Shown here one piece after another: positions 46,073 through 55,043 of a stretch of 57,829 nucleotides of DNA. The notes below the pieces were generated by a model, which did not search any database, was not told the DNA's origin, and saw only the letters and a list, made by a program, of their open reading frames with translations. The number at the start of each line of letters is the position of its first letter. Position 1 is the stretch's first letter. The position numbers and the translations under genes are program-made. This DNA comes from Desulfovibrio sp. (lineage in GTDB: Bacteria > Desulfobacterota > Desulfovibrionia > Desulfovibrionales > Desulfovibrionaceae), in contig JAAUYU010000012.1 of NCBI GenBank assembly GCA_014804965.1, positions 135,754 to 193,582 of the forward strand. The letters are read 5' to 3'.

Positions 46073-47212
46073 CTACCAGCCGCGGCAGCGTGGCCAGGAG
46101 GCGATTTCCTCCGCCCCCTGGCAGAGATGGACGCTCTCGAAGCCCGTGGCCGTGGCACAGGCGTGGACGGGCAGGATGCGCACGAGCGTCCCCACGGGGA
46201 GCGGCGGGACGGGCACACCCGGCCCGGCGGTGATGAGACCGTGCTCCTGATTGGTCTCGCTCACGCGCAGGCCGGGGAGCAGATTTCCGTCCTCATCCAG
46301 CACGAGCCCGTAGCCGAACTCGGCGAAGCTTCCGGGAAGGCCCGCGTCGCGCGAAAGCGCGGTCCAGCCCGCGTCCGTCACGAGCGCCCCGTCGCGGCCG
46401 CGCCGTCCGATGACGGTGCAAAGCACGGAAAGGGCAATGTCCGCCACCGGGCAGACGCCGAGCCCGGCCATGACGAGGTCCTGCGTGAGGTAGACCCCGG
46501 CGCGCACCTCGGTGACGCCCGTAAAATCCTCGCCAAACAGCGCCGTGGGCGTGGAGCCCACGCTCACCACCGGGCAACGGTGCCCGGCGGCGCGCAGGGC
46601 ATTTGCCGCAGCCACGGCGGCGGCGCGCTCCTGCTTTGCCAGCGCCGCGAACGCCTCGGGCGAGGGCTCAGCAAGGTCATAGGCCGAACCCGCATGGGCG
46701 AGCACCCCGGCCACGCACTGGCCGTGCGCCACCAAAATGCCCGCCGCTTCCACGAGGGCCGGGGAGTCCGGCGCAAGCCCCGCGCGGTGGCCGTCCGGGT
46801 CCACTTCCAGCAGCACGTCGAAACTGTGGCCGCGCGCCGCCCCAAATTCCGCAAGGGCGCGGGCCGCCTCCACGCTGTCGAGCAGCAGGCTGAGGGCCGC
46901 GCCCCGCTCCCGCAGCGCGAGCGCGCGCTCAAATTTTCCCGGCGCGATGCCAACGGCATAGCATATATCGGGAACGCCCCTTTCCGCAAACCATTCCGCC
47001 TCGGCAAGGGTGGAGACGGCCACGGGTCCCTCGGGCGTGGTCATGGCGCGGCGCGCGACTTCCACGCACTTGAGGGTCTTGGCATGCAGCCTCAAGCCCA
47101 CCCCGAAGGGCGCAAGGTGAGCCGCCAGGCGGCGGATGTTGCGCTCCATGCGGTCATCGTCCAGCAACAGCGCGGGTGTGGAAAGATAGCGGATATGCAA
47201 GCTCGCCTCCAC
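46073..47212 (-). CDS. DSD1-like PLP enzyme (D-serine dehydratase/D-threonine aldolase type)
   Basis: 379 residues of the fold-type III alanine-racemase barrel plus D-serine-dehydratase-like C-terminal domain. The PLP Lys is K45 in RLHAKTLK. Near the C-terminus PVHACAT supplies the His-x-Cys metal pair that in eukaryotic D-serine dehydratase binds zinc, whereas D-threonine aldolases have His-x-Asp. This favours deamination of D-serine to pyruvate and ammonia, not aldol cleavage. The start is GTG 47212 or TTG 47200 (the latter has GGAGG five bases upstream). First gene of a co-directional run ending with EamA. Confidence 0.83.
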   Translation of the reverse strand: MEASLHIRYLSTPALLLDDDRMERNIRRLAAHLAPFGVGLRLHAKTLKCVEVARRAMTTPEGPVAVSTLAEAEWFAERGVPDICYAVGIAPGKFERALALRERGAALSLLLDSVEAARALAEFGAARGHSFDVLLEVDPDGHRAGLAPDSPALVEAAGILVAHGQCVAGVLAHAGSAYDLAEPSPEAFAALAKQERAAAVAAANALRAAGHRCPVVSVGSTPTALFGEDFTGVTEVRAGVYLTQDLVMAGLGVCPVADIALSVLCTVIGRRGRDGALVTDAGWTALSRDAGLPGSFAEFGYGLVLDEDGNLLPGLRVSETNQEHGLITAGPGVPVPPLPVGTLVRILPVHACATATGFESVHLCQGAEEIASWPRCRGW

Positions 47213-47343
47213 GCACCGCCTACAGCAAAAGCGCCGCGCTGTAAACCGGCAGGGGACAGCGGCACGGGGCTTTTATTCCGTCTGCGCTTCTGCTAGACTC
47301 ACCCTCTCTTGAACCCGCTCTGCGGGAGAAGCCGGGAGGCCAC

Positions 47344-48108
47344 ATGCAGACCATCATCATGTGCGGCGGCAAGGGCACGCGCCTGCGCGAAGAGACCGCC
47401 ATCAAACCCAAGCCCATGGTGGAGATTGGGGGGCGCCCCGTGCTCTGGCACATCATGTCCATCTATTCCCGCTTCGGCTTTCGGGATTTCGTCCTGCCGC
47501 TGGGCTACAAGGGCGAGGTCATCAAGCAGTATTTCCATGACTACCGCAGCCGCAACGCGGACTTCACCGTGGACCTCAAGACCGGGAATATCACCGTTCA
47601 TCCTTCCTATATCGAGGACTGGCGCGTCACCCTCTGCGACACCGGGCAGGAGACCCTCAAGGGCGGGCGACTCAAGCGCGTGGCCCGCTATATCGAGGGC
47701 GACCGCTTTATGGTCACCTATGGTGACGGTGTGGCCGACATCGACATCGCGAAGCTGCTGGAATTTCACAAGAAAGCGGGCACCATCGGCACCTTCACGG
47801 GCGTGCGGATGCCCTCGCGCTTCGGCACGGTGCGCACGGGCAAGGACGGCAAAATCATCTCCTGGGAAGAGAAGCCCGTGCTCAACGAATACATCAACTG
47901 CGGCTTCTTTGTCTTTGAGCGCGCATTCCTCGACTACCTGAGCGAGGACGAGAGCTGCGACCTCGAAAAGGAGCCCCTGCAGCAACTGGCGGCCGAAGGG
48001 CAGCTTTCCATGTATCCGCACCCCGGCGAATGGCAGTGCATGGACACGCTTCGCGACGCCATCCACCTTAATAAACTCTGGGACAGCGGCCGCGCCTTCT
48101 GGGCCTGA
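47344..48108 (+). CDS. rfbF: glucose-1-phosphate cytidylyltransferase
   Basis: Makes CDP-glucose from CTP and glucose 1-phosphate for O-antigen deoxysugars. 254 residues: nucleotide loop MCGGKGTRLREET, KPKPMVEIGGRPVLWHIM, and YGDGVADIDI. GGGAGG precedes the ATG. It is 48 bp upstream of rfbG; the divergent gap of 131 bp holds a possible weak promoter (TAGACT near 47293) but no clear -35. Confidence 0.95.
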   Translation: MQTIIMCGGKGTRLREETAIKPKPMVEIGGRPVLWHIMSIYSRFGFRDFVLPLGYKGEVIKQYFHDYRSRNADFTVDLKTGNITVHPSYIEDWRVTLCDTGQETLKGGRLKRVARYIEGDRFMVTYGDGVADIDIAKLLEFHKKAGTIGTFTGVRMPSRFGTVRTGKDGKIISWEEKPVLNEYINCGFFVFERAFLDYLSEDESCDLEKEPLQQLAAEGQLSMYPHPGEWQCMDTLRDAIHLNKLWDSGRAFWA

Positions 48109-48156
48109 GGCTCACGGCGCAGACCACATCTGCATCACTCTCAATAAGGACAAAAC

Positions 48157-49284
48157 ATGTTCGCAGACCTCTATCGCGGGCGCAGGGTGTTCGTCACCGG
48201 GCACACGGGCTTCAAGGGCTCCTGGCTTTCGGCGTGGCTGCTGGCGCTGGGGGCGCGCGCGGCCGGATTTTCCCTCGGTGTGCCCACCACGCCCTCTCAT
48301 TTCGAGGCGCTGGACCTCGCGCGGCGCATGGAGGACATGCGCGGCGACATCCGCAACAGGAATGCGGTGACCGCCGCCATGCAGGGCTTTGCGCCGGAGG
48401 TGGTCTTTCATCTTGCGGCGCAGGCGCTGGTTCGCCGCTCCTATGACGACCCGGCGGCAACCTTCGAAGCCAATGCCCTCGGCACCATGAACGTGCTCGA
48501 GGCCGTGCGCGCCTGCCCGTCGGTCAGGGCCGTGGTCGTCATCACCTCGGACAAGTGCTACCGCAACGAGGAATGGGTCTGGGGCTACCGCGAGACGGAC
48601 CGCCTGGGCGGGGCCGATCCCTATTCCGCCTCCAAGGGCTGCGCGGAAATCATCGCCCATTCCTATTTCCAGAGTTTTTTTGCCGAAAACCCGGCCTGCG
48701 CCACCGTGCGCGCGGGCAATGTCATCGGCGGCGGCGACTGGGCGGAGGACCGCATCGTGCCGGATTGCGCCCGCGCCTGGGCTGCGCACAGGCCCGTCGC
48801 CATCCGCAGCCCCTGGGCCACGCGGCCGTGGCAGCATGTGCTGGAGCCGCTCTCCGGCTATCTCTGGCTGGGCGCGCGCCTGCTCGATAACGATGCGGGC
48901 CTCGCGCACGGGGCGAAAGCGGCCTTTGAGCCGCGCGGGCAGTCCTACAATTTCGGGCCCGCAGCCGATGTCAACAATACCGTGGCCGAGGTGGTGGAGG
49001 CGCTGGCCCTGCACTGGCCCGGCTTCAAGAGCGAGATGGACGCAGCAGGCCAGGCCGGCAGGAAGGAATCCACCCTGCTCAAGCTCTGCTGCGACAAGGC
49101 GCTGGCCGAGCTTGCCTGGAAGGCGACCCTCGATTTTGAGGAGACCATCCGCTACACGGCCGAATGGTACGCCCGCTACTATGAGGGCGGCGAGGGCAAG
49201 GGCGCCATGTGGGACTACACCCAGGGGCAGATAACGGCCTATGCGGGCAAGGCCGCCCATCGCGGCCTTCTCTGGGCGCGCTGA
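48157..49284 (+). CDS. rfbG: CDP-glucose 4,6-dehydratase
   Basis: Short-chain dehydrogenase family enzyme converting CDP-glucose to CDP-4-keto-6-deoxyglucose. 375 residues with the NAD loop TGHTGFKGSWLS, TSDKCYRN, and the catalytic YSASKG (Tyr-x3-Lys). Second step of CDP-dideoxyhexose or CDP-6-deoxyhexose routes. Directly follows rfbF and is 8 bp from the cupin gene. Confidence 0.94.
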   Translation: MFADLYRGRRVFVTGHTGFKGSWLSAWLLALGARAAGFSLGVPTTPSHFEALDLARRMEDMRGDIRNRNAVTAAMQGFAPEVVFHLAAQALVRRSYDDPAATFEANALGTMNVLEAVRACPSVRAVVVITSDKCYRNEEWVWGYRETDRLGGADPYSASKGCAEIIAHSYFQSFFAENPACATVRAGNVIGGGDWAEDRIVPDCARAWAAHRPVAIRSPWATRPWQHVLEPLSGYLWLGARLLDNDAGLAHGAKAAFEPRGQSYNFGPAADVNNTVAEVVEALALHWPGFKSEMDAAGQAGRKESTLLKLCCDKALAELAWKATLDFEETIRYTAEWYARYYEGGEGKGAMWDYTQGQITAYAGKAAHRGLLWAR

Positions 49285-49292
49285 GGCGGGGC

Positions 49293-49790
49293 ATGGACGG
49301 GGAGCCCATTACCACAGGCATCGAGGGCGCGCTGTTCCAGCCGCTCAAGGTCATTCCCACGCCCGGCGGCCCGGTGCTGCACATGCTCAGGGCGGGCTCG
49401 CCGCTTTTGCCGGATTTTGCCCACGGTTTCGGTGAAATCTATTTTTCCGAAGTTTTCCCAGGCGCGGTGAAGGCCTGGAAGCGGCACACGCGCCAGACCC
49501 AGCTTTTTGCCGTGCCGTGGGGCCTCCTGCACATCGTCCTCTATGATGACCGTCAGGCCTCGCCCACGCGGGGCGTCCTCGTGGAGCGGCGCCTCGGCCG
49601 GCCGGACGATTACGGGCTTTTGCGCATCCCGCCCCTGGTCTGGTACGGCTTCACCGCCGTGGGGGAGGCGCCCGCGCTCATCTGCAACTGCGCGGACCTG
49701 CCCCATGACCCTGCGGAAGGGGAGCGCACAGCGCCCGATGATTCCGCCATTCCCTACGCCTGGCCTTCGCTTGGGGCCTCCCGTTCCTGA
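49293..49790 (+). CDS. dTDP-4-dehydrorhamnose 3,5-epimerase-like cupin
   Basis: 165 residues; the frame is open from 49209 but the ATG at 49293 starts right after rfbG behind GAGGCGGGG. RmlC/RfbC-type jelly-roll: FGEIYFSEVFPGAVKAWKRHTRQTQLF reads, as two adjoining motifs, like the family core with Lys and His facing the sugar, then RLGRPDDYGLLRIPPLVWYGF. In context it should epimerise CDP-4-keto-6-deoxyglucose, not the dTDP sugar. Its last 37 bases overlap the 3' end of the opposing EamA gene. Confidence 0.85.
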   Translation: MDGEPITTGIEGALFQPLKVIPTPGGPVLHMLRAGSPLLPDFAHGFGEIYFSEVFPGAVKAWKRHTRQTQLFAVPWGLLHIVLYDDRQASPTRGVLVERRLGRPDDYGLLRIPPLVWYGFTAVGEAPALICNCADLPHDPAEGERTAPDDSAIPYAWPSLGASRS

Positions 49791-50710
49791 GCGTTGCCGC
49801 GGGCAGCCGCCGTGCCCCGTTCCGAGATAAGCAGCCCCGCCAGGGTGAGCGCCATGCCCGCGCCCGAAAGCAAGGTCACGCGCTCGTCGAGGAGCGCGAT
49901 GGAAGTGATGACCGTGACCACGGGCACAAGGTAGATATAGAGCGACGCCTTGACCGCGCCCAAAAGCCGCACGCAGTAGGTCCAGGTGACGAAGCAGAGC
50001 GCCGAGGCGCAAAGCCCCAGAAAGAACAGGTTCGCCCAGTTGACCGGGCGCAGCAGGGCCTCGGGCCGAAAGGAAATGCCCGCAAAGGGCAGGATGGGCA
50101 GCATACACACAAGGCCGTAGAAAAAGATGCGCCGCGTGGCAGGCAGGCTCCCGTAGCCGCGCGCCGCCAGCATCCGCACCACGATGGAATAGACCGCCCA
50201 GGAGAGGGCGGCCAGGAGCGCGAGCACATCCCCGGCCGGGTTCAGCGCAAGCTCGTTTCCGGCGAGGCTGATGCAGGCGATGCCGGTGATGGCTACGGCA
50301 AAGCCCACGCAAAAGACGGCCCCCGGCCGCGCCGCGCCGAGGAAGCGCCAGGCCAGCAGGGCCGTGAAAAACGGGGCCACGGCCACGATGACGCCCACAT
50401 TGGAGGCGAAGGTCAGGGTCAGGGCCACATTTTCCAGCAGAAAATACAAGCTCACGCCGGAAAGCCCCGCCAGCGCGAAGAGCAGCTCGTCCTTGCGGCT
50501 CCCCACCCGGAGCCTGTGCGGGCACACCAGCCAGAGCGCCAGCCAGCCGAGGAGGAAGCGCAAGAGCAGGATCTCCACCGGGCTGAAGTCCACGAGGAGC
50601 ATCTTGGTGGAAATGAAGGTCACGCCCCAGACGATGATGGTGGCGAGCGCCACGAGATGCCCGACGACCTGGCCGGAAGAGCGGAAGGGGGCTATGCCGC
50701 GATTTGTCAT
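49754..50710 (-). CDS. EamA/DMT-superfamily transporter (RhaT/YdcZ-like)
   Basis: 318 residues with ten hydrophobic spans in two EamA halves (IIVWGVTFISTKMLL; LSWAVYSIVVRMLA). GGAGG lies eight bases upstream of the ATG at 50710. The AraC-type gene overlaps its start by one base (TGATG), so it is co-expressed with that regulator, which may control export of the inducer. Convergent with the cupin gene. Confidence 0.9.
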   Translation of the reverse strand: MTNRGIAPFRSSGQVVGHLVALATIIVWGVTFISTKMLLVDFSPVEILLLRFLLGWLALWLVCPHRLRVGSRKDELLFALAGLSGVSLYFLLENVALTLTFASNVGVIVAVAPFFTALLAWRFLGAARPGAVFCVGFAVAITGIACISLAGNELALNPAGDVLALLAALSWAVYSIVVRMLAARGYGSLPATRRIFFYGLVCMLPILPFAGISFRPEALLRPVNWANLFFLGLCASALCFVTWTYCVRLLGAVKASLYIYLVPVVTVITSIALLDERVTLLSGAGMALTLAGLLISERGTAAARGNAQEREAPSEGQA

Positions 50711-51516
50711 CAGGGGTGCCTCCGGCACGCGCCGGGCGTGACGCCGAGGCGAGTCCTGAAGGCGCGCGAGAGGTGCGACTGGTCGGCGAAACCCGATTCC
50801 AGCGCGGCCTCGGCCGGGGGCAGGCCCTGCGCCAGCAGCTCCTGGGCGCGGTTGACGCGCGCGCTCTCCAGATAGCGGTAGGGCGTTGCGCCCGTCATGC
50901 GCGCAAAGGCCCGGACGAGCCGGAACTTGCCCATGTGTGCCATCACGGCCATGTCCTCAAGGCTCACGCGCTCCCCGGCATGGGCGGCAAGATGAGTGCG
51001 GAGCGCTTCCAACGCTGGCTCGGTGGGCGTGGGCGCCGCGTGGTCGGCGTCGGGCTTGCGGTCGCATCGGCCGAGCCGGGCAAGCGCCGCCAAGAGGCGG
51101 CTGCGCTTGTCCTCCGCCGGGGTGGGACCGCCCATGAGCGCGTGCACGGCCAGAAGTTCGTTCAGGACGCCAGCCCCGGCGCAGACGGGCTCCAAGGTGG
51201 GCTCGTCACGGGTGAGGCTTTCCAGCAGGGCGGCCGCCGCGCTTCCCTCCCGGAAGTGAAAGCCCCGCCAGACAAAAGGGGCGCCAGACTCCGGGGCGCA
51301 GGCATGGACCTCGCCGGGGCGCAGGATGACCACATCCCCGGCCCCGGCGCGGTATTCGCGACCGCGCACCCAGAAGCGCCGCACCCCGTCAAGGACGCAG
51401 CCGAGCACCCAGGCGGGATGATAGTGGGGGGCGAAGGCACGGGCGGTGAGGCGAAAGCTGAACGCATCCGCCTCCAAATCCGCGTCATGGAGAAGGGCAG
51501 CACTTTCCGCAGGCAT
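50710..51516 (-). CDS. AraC-family transcriptional regulator
   Basis: 268 residues. N-terminal AraC-type cupin sensor (FAPHYHPAWVLGCVLDG, GDVVILRPGEVHAC) and C-terminal double HTH (from about 170: VSLEDMAVMAHMGKFRLVRAF and LPPAEAALESGFADQSHLSRAFRTRLGVTPGA). GGGAG precedes the ATG. Overlaps the downstream EamA gene by one base; likely local regulator of it. Confidence 0.93.
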   Translation of the reverse strand: MPAESAALLHDADLEADAFSFRLTARAFAPHYHPAWVLGCVLDGVRRFWVRGREYRAGAGDVVILRPGEVHACAPESGAPFVWRGFHFREGSAAAALLESLTRDEPTLEPVCAGAGVLNELLAVHALMGGPTPAEDKRSRLLAALARLGRCDRKPDADHAAPTPTEPALEALRTHLAAHAGERVSLEDMAVMAHMGKFRLVRAFARMTGATPYRYLESARVNRAQELLAQGLPPAEAALESGFADQSHLSRAFRTRLGVTPGACRRHP

Positions 51517-51591
51517 GGTTCACTCCCTGTTGCGGGCACTGTGCCTGCCTTGCCGCGTCCGGTCTTGTACCATATTGCGGCAGCCGCCCTT

Positions 51592-52503
51592 TCAGCAGGG
51601 CTTGCGCGCCCGGCCCAGCTCCATGAGCCGTTCCAGCAACTGCGCGAAGGAAATGCCCGCGGCGGCGGCCTCCTGCGGCACAAGGCTTGTGGCTGTCATG
51701 CCGGGGAGGGTGTTGACCTCCAGCAGGGTGAGGCCGTCGGCGGCATCGAGGATGAAGTCCGTCCGGCTGTAGCCGGAAAGGCCCAGGGCACGGTGCGCGG
51801 CCAGCGCCAGATCCTGCGCGCGGGCCGTTGCCTCCGCGCTGATAGGCGCCGGGCAGAGTTCGCGCGCGCCGCCCTTGGCATACTTGCTTTCATAGTCGAA
51901 GAAGCTCCCGGCCAAAGGCTCGATGAGCAGCGGGGGGAGTGCTTCTTCGCCCAGCACCGCGCAGGTGAGCTCGCGGCCGGGAAGCTCCGTCTCCAGCAGG
52001 GCCTCGTCCCCGGCGGCGAAGATGGCGGAAAGCGCCGTATCGAGCTGTGCCCGGTTTTCCGCGCGCCCCAGCCGAAGCGATGAACCGCCCGTATTGCTCT
52101 TCACAAAGAGCGGATAGGGAAGCCTCGGCTGCCAGTCCGCAGGCGGCGGCAGCGGCAGGAATTCCCAGTCGGCCGTGGGGAGATTCGCCTGCCGGAAAAC
52201 CTGCTTGGCCGCAGCCTTGTTCAGCGCGAGGAAGGAACCCGCGGGCCCGGAGCCCTGGTAGGGACAGCGGGCAGCATCGAGCAGGGCCTGCACGAGGCCG
52301 TCCTCGCCGGGCGCGCCGTGGAGGCCGATGAAGGCGAAGTCGTGCTGCCGGGCCTCCTCCATGAGGCGGTCGAAGCCCGTGAGCAGATCAAAAAAGGTGA
52401 CGTCATGGCCCGCTTCGCGCAGGACGCCCTCGACGATGCGCGAACTCTTCAGCGAGACCTCGCGCTCACTGGACCAGCCCCCGGCAATCAAAAGTATCTT
52501 CAT
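51592..52503 (-). CDS. ddl: D-alanine--D-alanine ligase
   Basis: ATP-grasp enzyme making the D-Ala-D-Ala of peptidoglycan precursors. 303 residues: GGWSSEREVSLKS near the N-terminus, FIGLHGAPGEDG, FVKSNTGGSS, SGYSRTDFI and LLEVNTLPGMT. The ATG at 52503 (MKILLIAGG) is the family start; a longer frame is not needed. It overlaps the upstream HD gene by 38 bases, so no independent promoter is likely. Confidence 0.95.
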   Translation of the reverse strand: MKILLIAGGWSSEREVSLKSSRIVEGVLREAGHDVTFFDLLTGFDRLMEEARQHDFAFIGLHGAPGEDGLVQALLDAARCPYQGSGPAGSFLALNKAAAKQVFRQANLPTADWEFLPLPPPADWQPRLPYPLFVKSNTGGSSLRLGRAENRAQLDTALSAIFAAGDEALLETELPGRELTCAVLGEEALPPLLIEPLAGSFFDYESKYAKGGARELCPAPISAEATARAQDLALAAHRALGLSGYSRTDFILDAADGLTLLEVNTLPGMTATSLVPQEAAAAGISFAQLLERLMELGRARKPC

Positions 52504-53125
52504 GGAGATCACATCCCAGTTGCGCCGCAAGGGCACGTTCTATGGCGAGCGCCTGCTCGTGGGCCATGCGGATGCCGGCCCGCGCGCGCTCGTCGCGCCC
52601 ATAGCGGGCGAGCAGGTCCTCGAACCGTTCCTCAAGGGTCACGCAGGCGTCGTGGCGCACGCGCTTGTCGGCATAGATGACAAAGAAGGGCAGCGCGCAG
52701 ATGCCCGGCCCCTCCGGCACGGCCCAGGGCCAGTGCACATGCAGGAGCACGCCGCGGGCGATGCCGTAATGCCGCGTTTCGGCGAATACCCACGACGCGC
52801 CGAGCTGCGCGTGGCTGCCACCGTGGAGCAGGCAATAGGTCTTGGCAAGGTCGTGCAGGAGGGCCGAGGCGCGCACGGCATCCACCTCAACGGCATGGCC
52901 CCTTTCGGCAGCCCGGCGCGCAAGGGCGGTCGCCACCTGCGCCACCAGGCGCGAGTGACGCTCCACATTGGCAAGCATGGCATATTTGCGCCACAGGGCG
53001 AAACAGGCGGCATCGTCCGGCGGCGCGGGGAGCTTCGCCCCGGCGCGGACGGCCAGCTCCGGGAGTTCCGGCAGGGAGGAGAAGGGATGCGCGTCTGCTT
53101 CGGGTGACTTGTCGGGGCCGTGCAT
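52466..53125 (-). CDS. HD-domain phosphohydrolase
   Basis: 219 residues from ATG 53125. HD signature HSRLVAQVATAL, ALLHDLAKTYC (His-Asp), and later HAQLGA and HVHWP His residues. The family hydrolyses phosphoesters of nucleotides; this resembles small HD proteins placed beside ddl or tRNA genes, substrate unknown. It precedes and overlaps ddl and is divergent from the GT-C gene. Confidence 0.85.
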   Translation of the reverse strand: MHGPDKSPEADAHPFSSLPELPELAVRAGAKLPAPPDDAACFALWRKYAMLANVERHSRLVAQVATALARRAAERGHAVEVDAVRASALLHDLAKTYCLLHGGSHAQLGASWVFAETRHYGIARGVLLHVHWPWAVPEGPGICALPFFVIYADKRVRHDACVTLEERFEDLLARYGRDERARAGIRMAHEQALAIERALAAQLGCDLHEDTFDCRGLVQ

Positions 53126-53243
53126 GGGCGCGACTCTACCCTTGATGCCGCGCACTGGCAAGCCGGGGCTTGGCGCCGGCGCGGCTTATGGGTATGCTCC
53201 CGGCGTCTTTACCAGCAGCCCGTTGTCTGTCCCCGGAGGGACC

Positions 53244-54941
53244 ATGACCACGCAAGCCAACAGGTTCCGCGCCATCTTGCCCTGGGCCGTGGCCGTCATC
53301 GTGCCCCTGGCCTATCTCGTCCTCTACACGCCCTATGGCATGGACACCACGGATTTCGGCTATTTCTACGGCTATGCCTGGCGCATCCTCCAAGGGCAGA
53401 TGCCGTACCGGGATTTTTCCTATATCAAGCCGGCGCTGCCGCTCTACTGGCACGCCTTCTGGCTGTGGCTCACCCCGGAGAACCTGGGAGTGCTCGCCGG
53501 AAAGGCCGGGTTCCTCGCTACCATGCTGGTGGCCTCGTGGTGCGCGGCTGGCTATCTGGGGCGGATTTTCAGCCTCACAAGGCTTGACCTGCCCCTGCCG
53601 CTGCTGGCGACCTGCGGCTTTGTCTGGGGCGTCCATTCCTTTCCGCACATGCCTTGGCACACGGCCGATGGCGTGCTCTTCGCCGGGGGCGCGCTGCTGG
53701 CCGGTGCAACCGGCTGGCCGCTTGTGGCCGGGCTGCTCGCGGGCTGCGCCATGCTCTGCAAGCAGTCCTTCCTGCTGGTGCCCCCGGCCATCCTGGCGCT
53801 TGTCTGGGTGGAGCGGGGCTCTTGGCGCGCGGCCCTTCGCTGCGCCGTCGGCTGGCTGGCGTCGCTTGCCGCCGTCTGGCTCTTCCTACACGCGGCCGGA
53901 GCGTGGGAAGCCTTTTCGCGCATGACCACGGGCCAGCTCGACATCCGCGAGGCGCTGGACGCGGGCATCTATATCTATCTGCGCCAGAACTGGCTGCTTC
54001 CTCTCCTTGCCGTTGCGCCGTGGCTCGTGGCGCGGCTCATCGGCAAGAGGGCGCCCGCGTGGCTCTTTCCCGCCTATGTGTATCTTGCCCTGCTCACGGC
54101 CTGGTATGTGCGCGAGGTCATGGCGAAGCAGGGCTGGATCGGCTACGGCACCTCCTGGCCGACGCTTTTTGTGCTTTTGGGCTGCTTGGCTGCGCTCCTG
54201 CCCTCCGTATTTCTCGTGCGCTTTCTGCGTGAACCGGACGTCCCGCGTCCGCGCCTGCGCGCGTGCGTGGGCTTGGGGGCGGGGCTCGTGGCTGCCTGGT
54301 CGGTCGCCATCAGCGGCGGCTACAAGATTCCGGCCTTTTTCGCGACGCCGCTCCTGTTCTCCCTCTTTGTCATCCATGCGCGCCTGGGCGGCCGGGTGCG
54401 TCCCCTCGCCTGGACGGCGCTGGCGGCCGGGCTCGTCATGTTCGGCGTGGGTTACCAGTACCCCTATGTTTTCCCGGAGCGGCCCATGCCCAGGGCGAGC
54501 CTCATCCATGATGCCGGGAGCGTCTATCCCCGCGCATCCGGCGTCAGGGTGGATGCGGACATGCTCGCCCGTCTTGCCGAGCTCAAGGAGCTGCGCGCCA
54601 AATATGGCCCGAACTACAAGACTCTGCCCGGCTTTTCGCTGGCCTACTACCTCAACGGCGATGTGCCGGTCTATGGCTCGGACTGGCTCATCGACTGGGA
54701 AATCAACGGCGAGGTGGACCGCCTCTATAAGGAATTGCTGGACAAGGGCCTCACGGTCTTCATGGAGCGGGACCAGATGGACGCCGAGCGCGCCGACGCC
54801 TATGAGCGCGCGGGCTACGGCGTACCGCAGCGGGTGCGGCATAACTGGCGCGTGGTGGAGGAGACGCCGCATTTCGTGGTCTTTCAGCCGCCGCTCGTGG
54901 CGAAACCGGGGGATGAAGAAGGTGAGGGCGGCATGAAGTGA
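53244..54941 (+). CDS. GT-C-type membrane glycosyltransferase (PMT/ArnT-like)
   Basis: 565 residues, about 10-12 spans followed by a soluble C-terminal domain (about 440-565). The first periplasmic loop has the acidic motif YGMDTTDFGYFYGYAW, with the Asp expected as GT-C base, then MPYRDFSYIKPALPLYWH. The fold uses polyprenyl-phosphate sugars on the periplasmic side; the acceptor is unknown, though LPS/O-antigen is plausible given the nearby CDP-sugar genes. GGAGGG precedes the ATG at 53244; a longer frame to 52968 overlaps the HD gene. Confidence 0.82.
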   Translation: MTTQANRFRAILPWAVAVIVPLAYLVLYTPYGMDTTDFGYFYGYAWRILQGQMPYRDFSYIKPALPLYWHAFWLWLTPENLGVLAGKAGFLATMLVASWCAAGYLGRIFSLTRLDLPLPLLATCGFVWGVHSFPHMPWHTADGVLFAGGALLAGATGWPLVAGLLAGCAMLCKQSFLLVPPAILALVWVERGSWRAALRCAVGWLASLAAVWLFLHAAGAWEAFSRMTTGQLDIREALDAGIYIYLRQNWLLPLLAVAPWLVARLIGKRAPAWLFPAYVYLALLTAWYVREVMAKQGWIGYGTSWPTLFVLLGCLAALLPSVFLVRFLREPDVPRPRLRACVGLGAGLVAAWSVAISGGYKIPAFFATPLLFSLFVIHARLGGRVRPLAWTALAAGLVMFGVGYQYPYVFPERPMPRASLIHDAGSVYPRASGVRVDADMLARLAELKELRAKYGPNYKTLPGFSLAYYLNGDVPVYGSDWLIDWEINGEVDRLYKELLDKGLTVFMERDQMDAERADAYERAGYGVPQRVRHNWRVVEETPHFVVFQPPLVAKPGDEEGEGGMK

Positions 54942-54977
54942 GCCGCAGAGCAGGGCCGGCGCCCCTGTGCGCGCGCC

Positions 54978-55006
54978 TTGCCAGCACCTGCGCCACAGGC
55001 TAGAAT
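54978..55006 (+). promoter_or_regulatory. sigma70-type promoter for the PAS-sigma54 activator gene
   Basis: TTGCCA (54978-54983), 17-base spacer, TAGAAT (55001-55006); 5/6 matches at both hexamers. Start near 55013, about 31 bases of leader. Strongest sigma70 match seen in the window. Confidence 0.65.
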
Positions 55007-55043
55007 CGGGAAAGTCTCCGAGCCCCTGTCTTGAGGTCACGCC

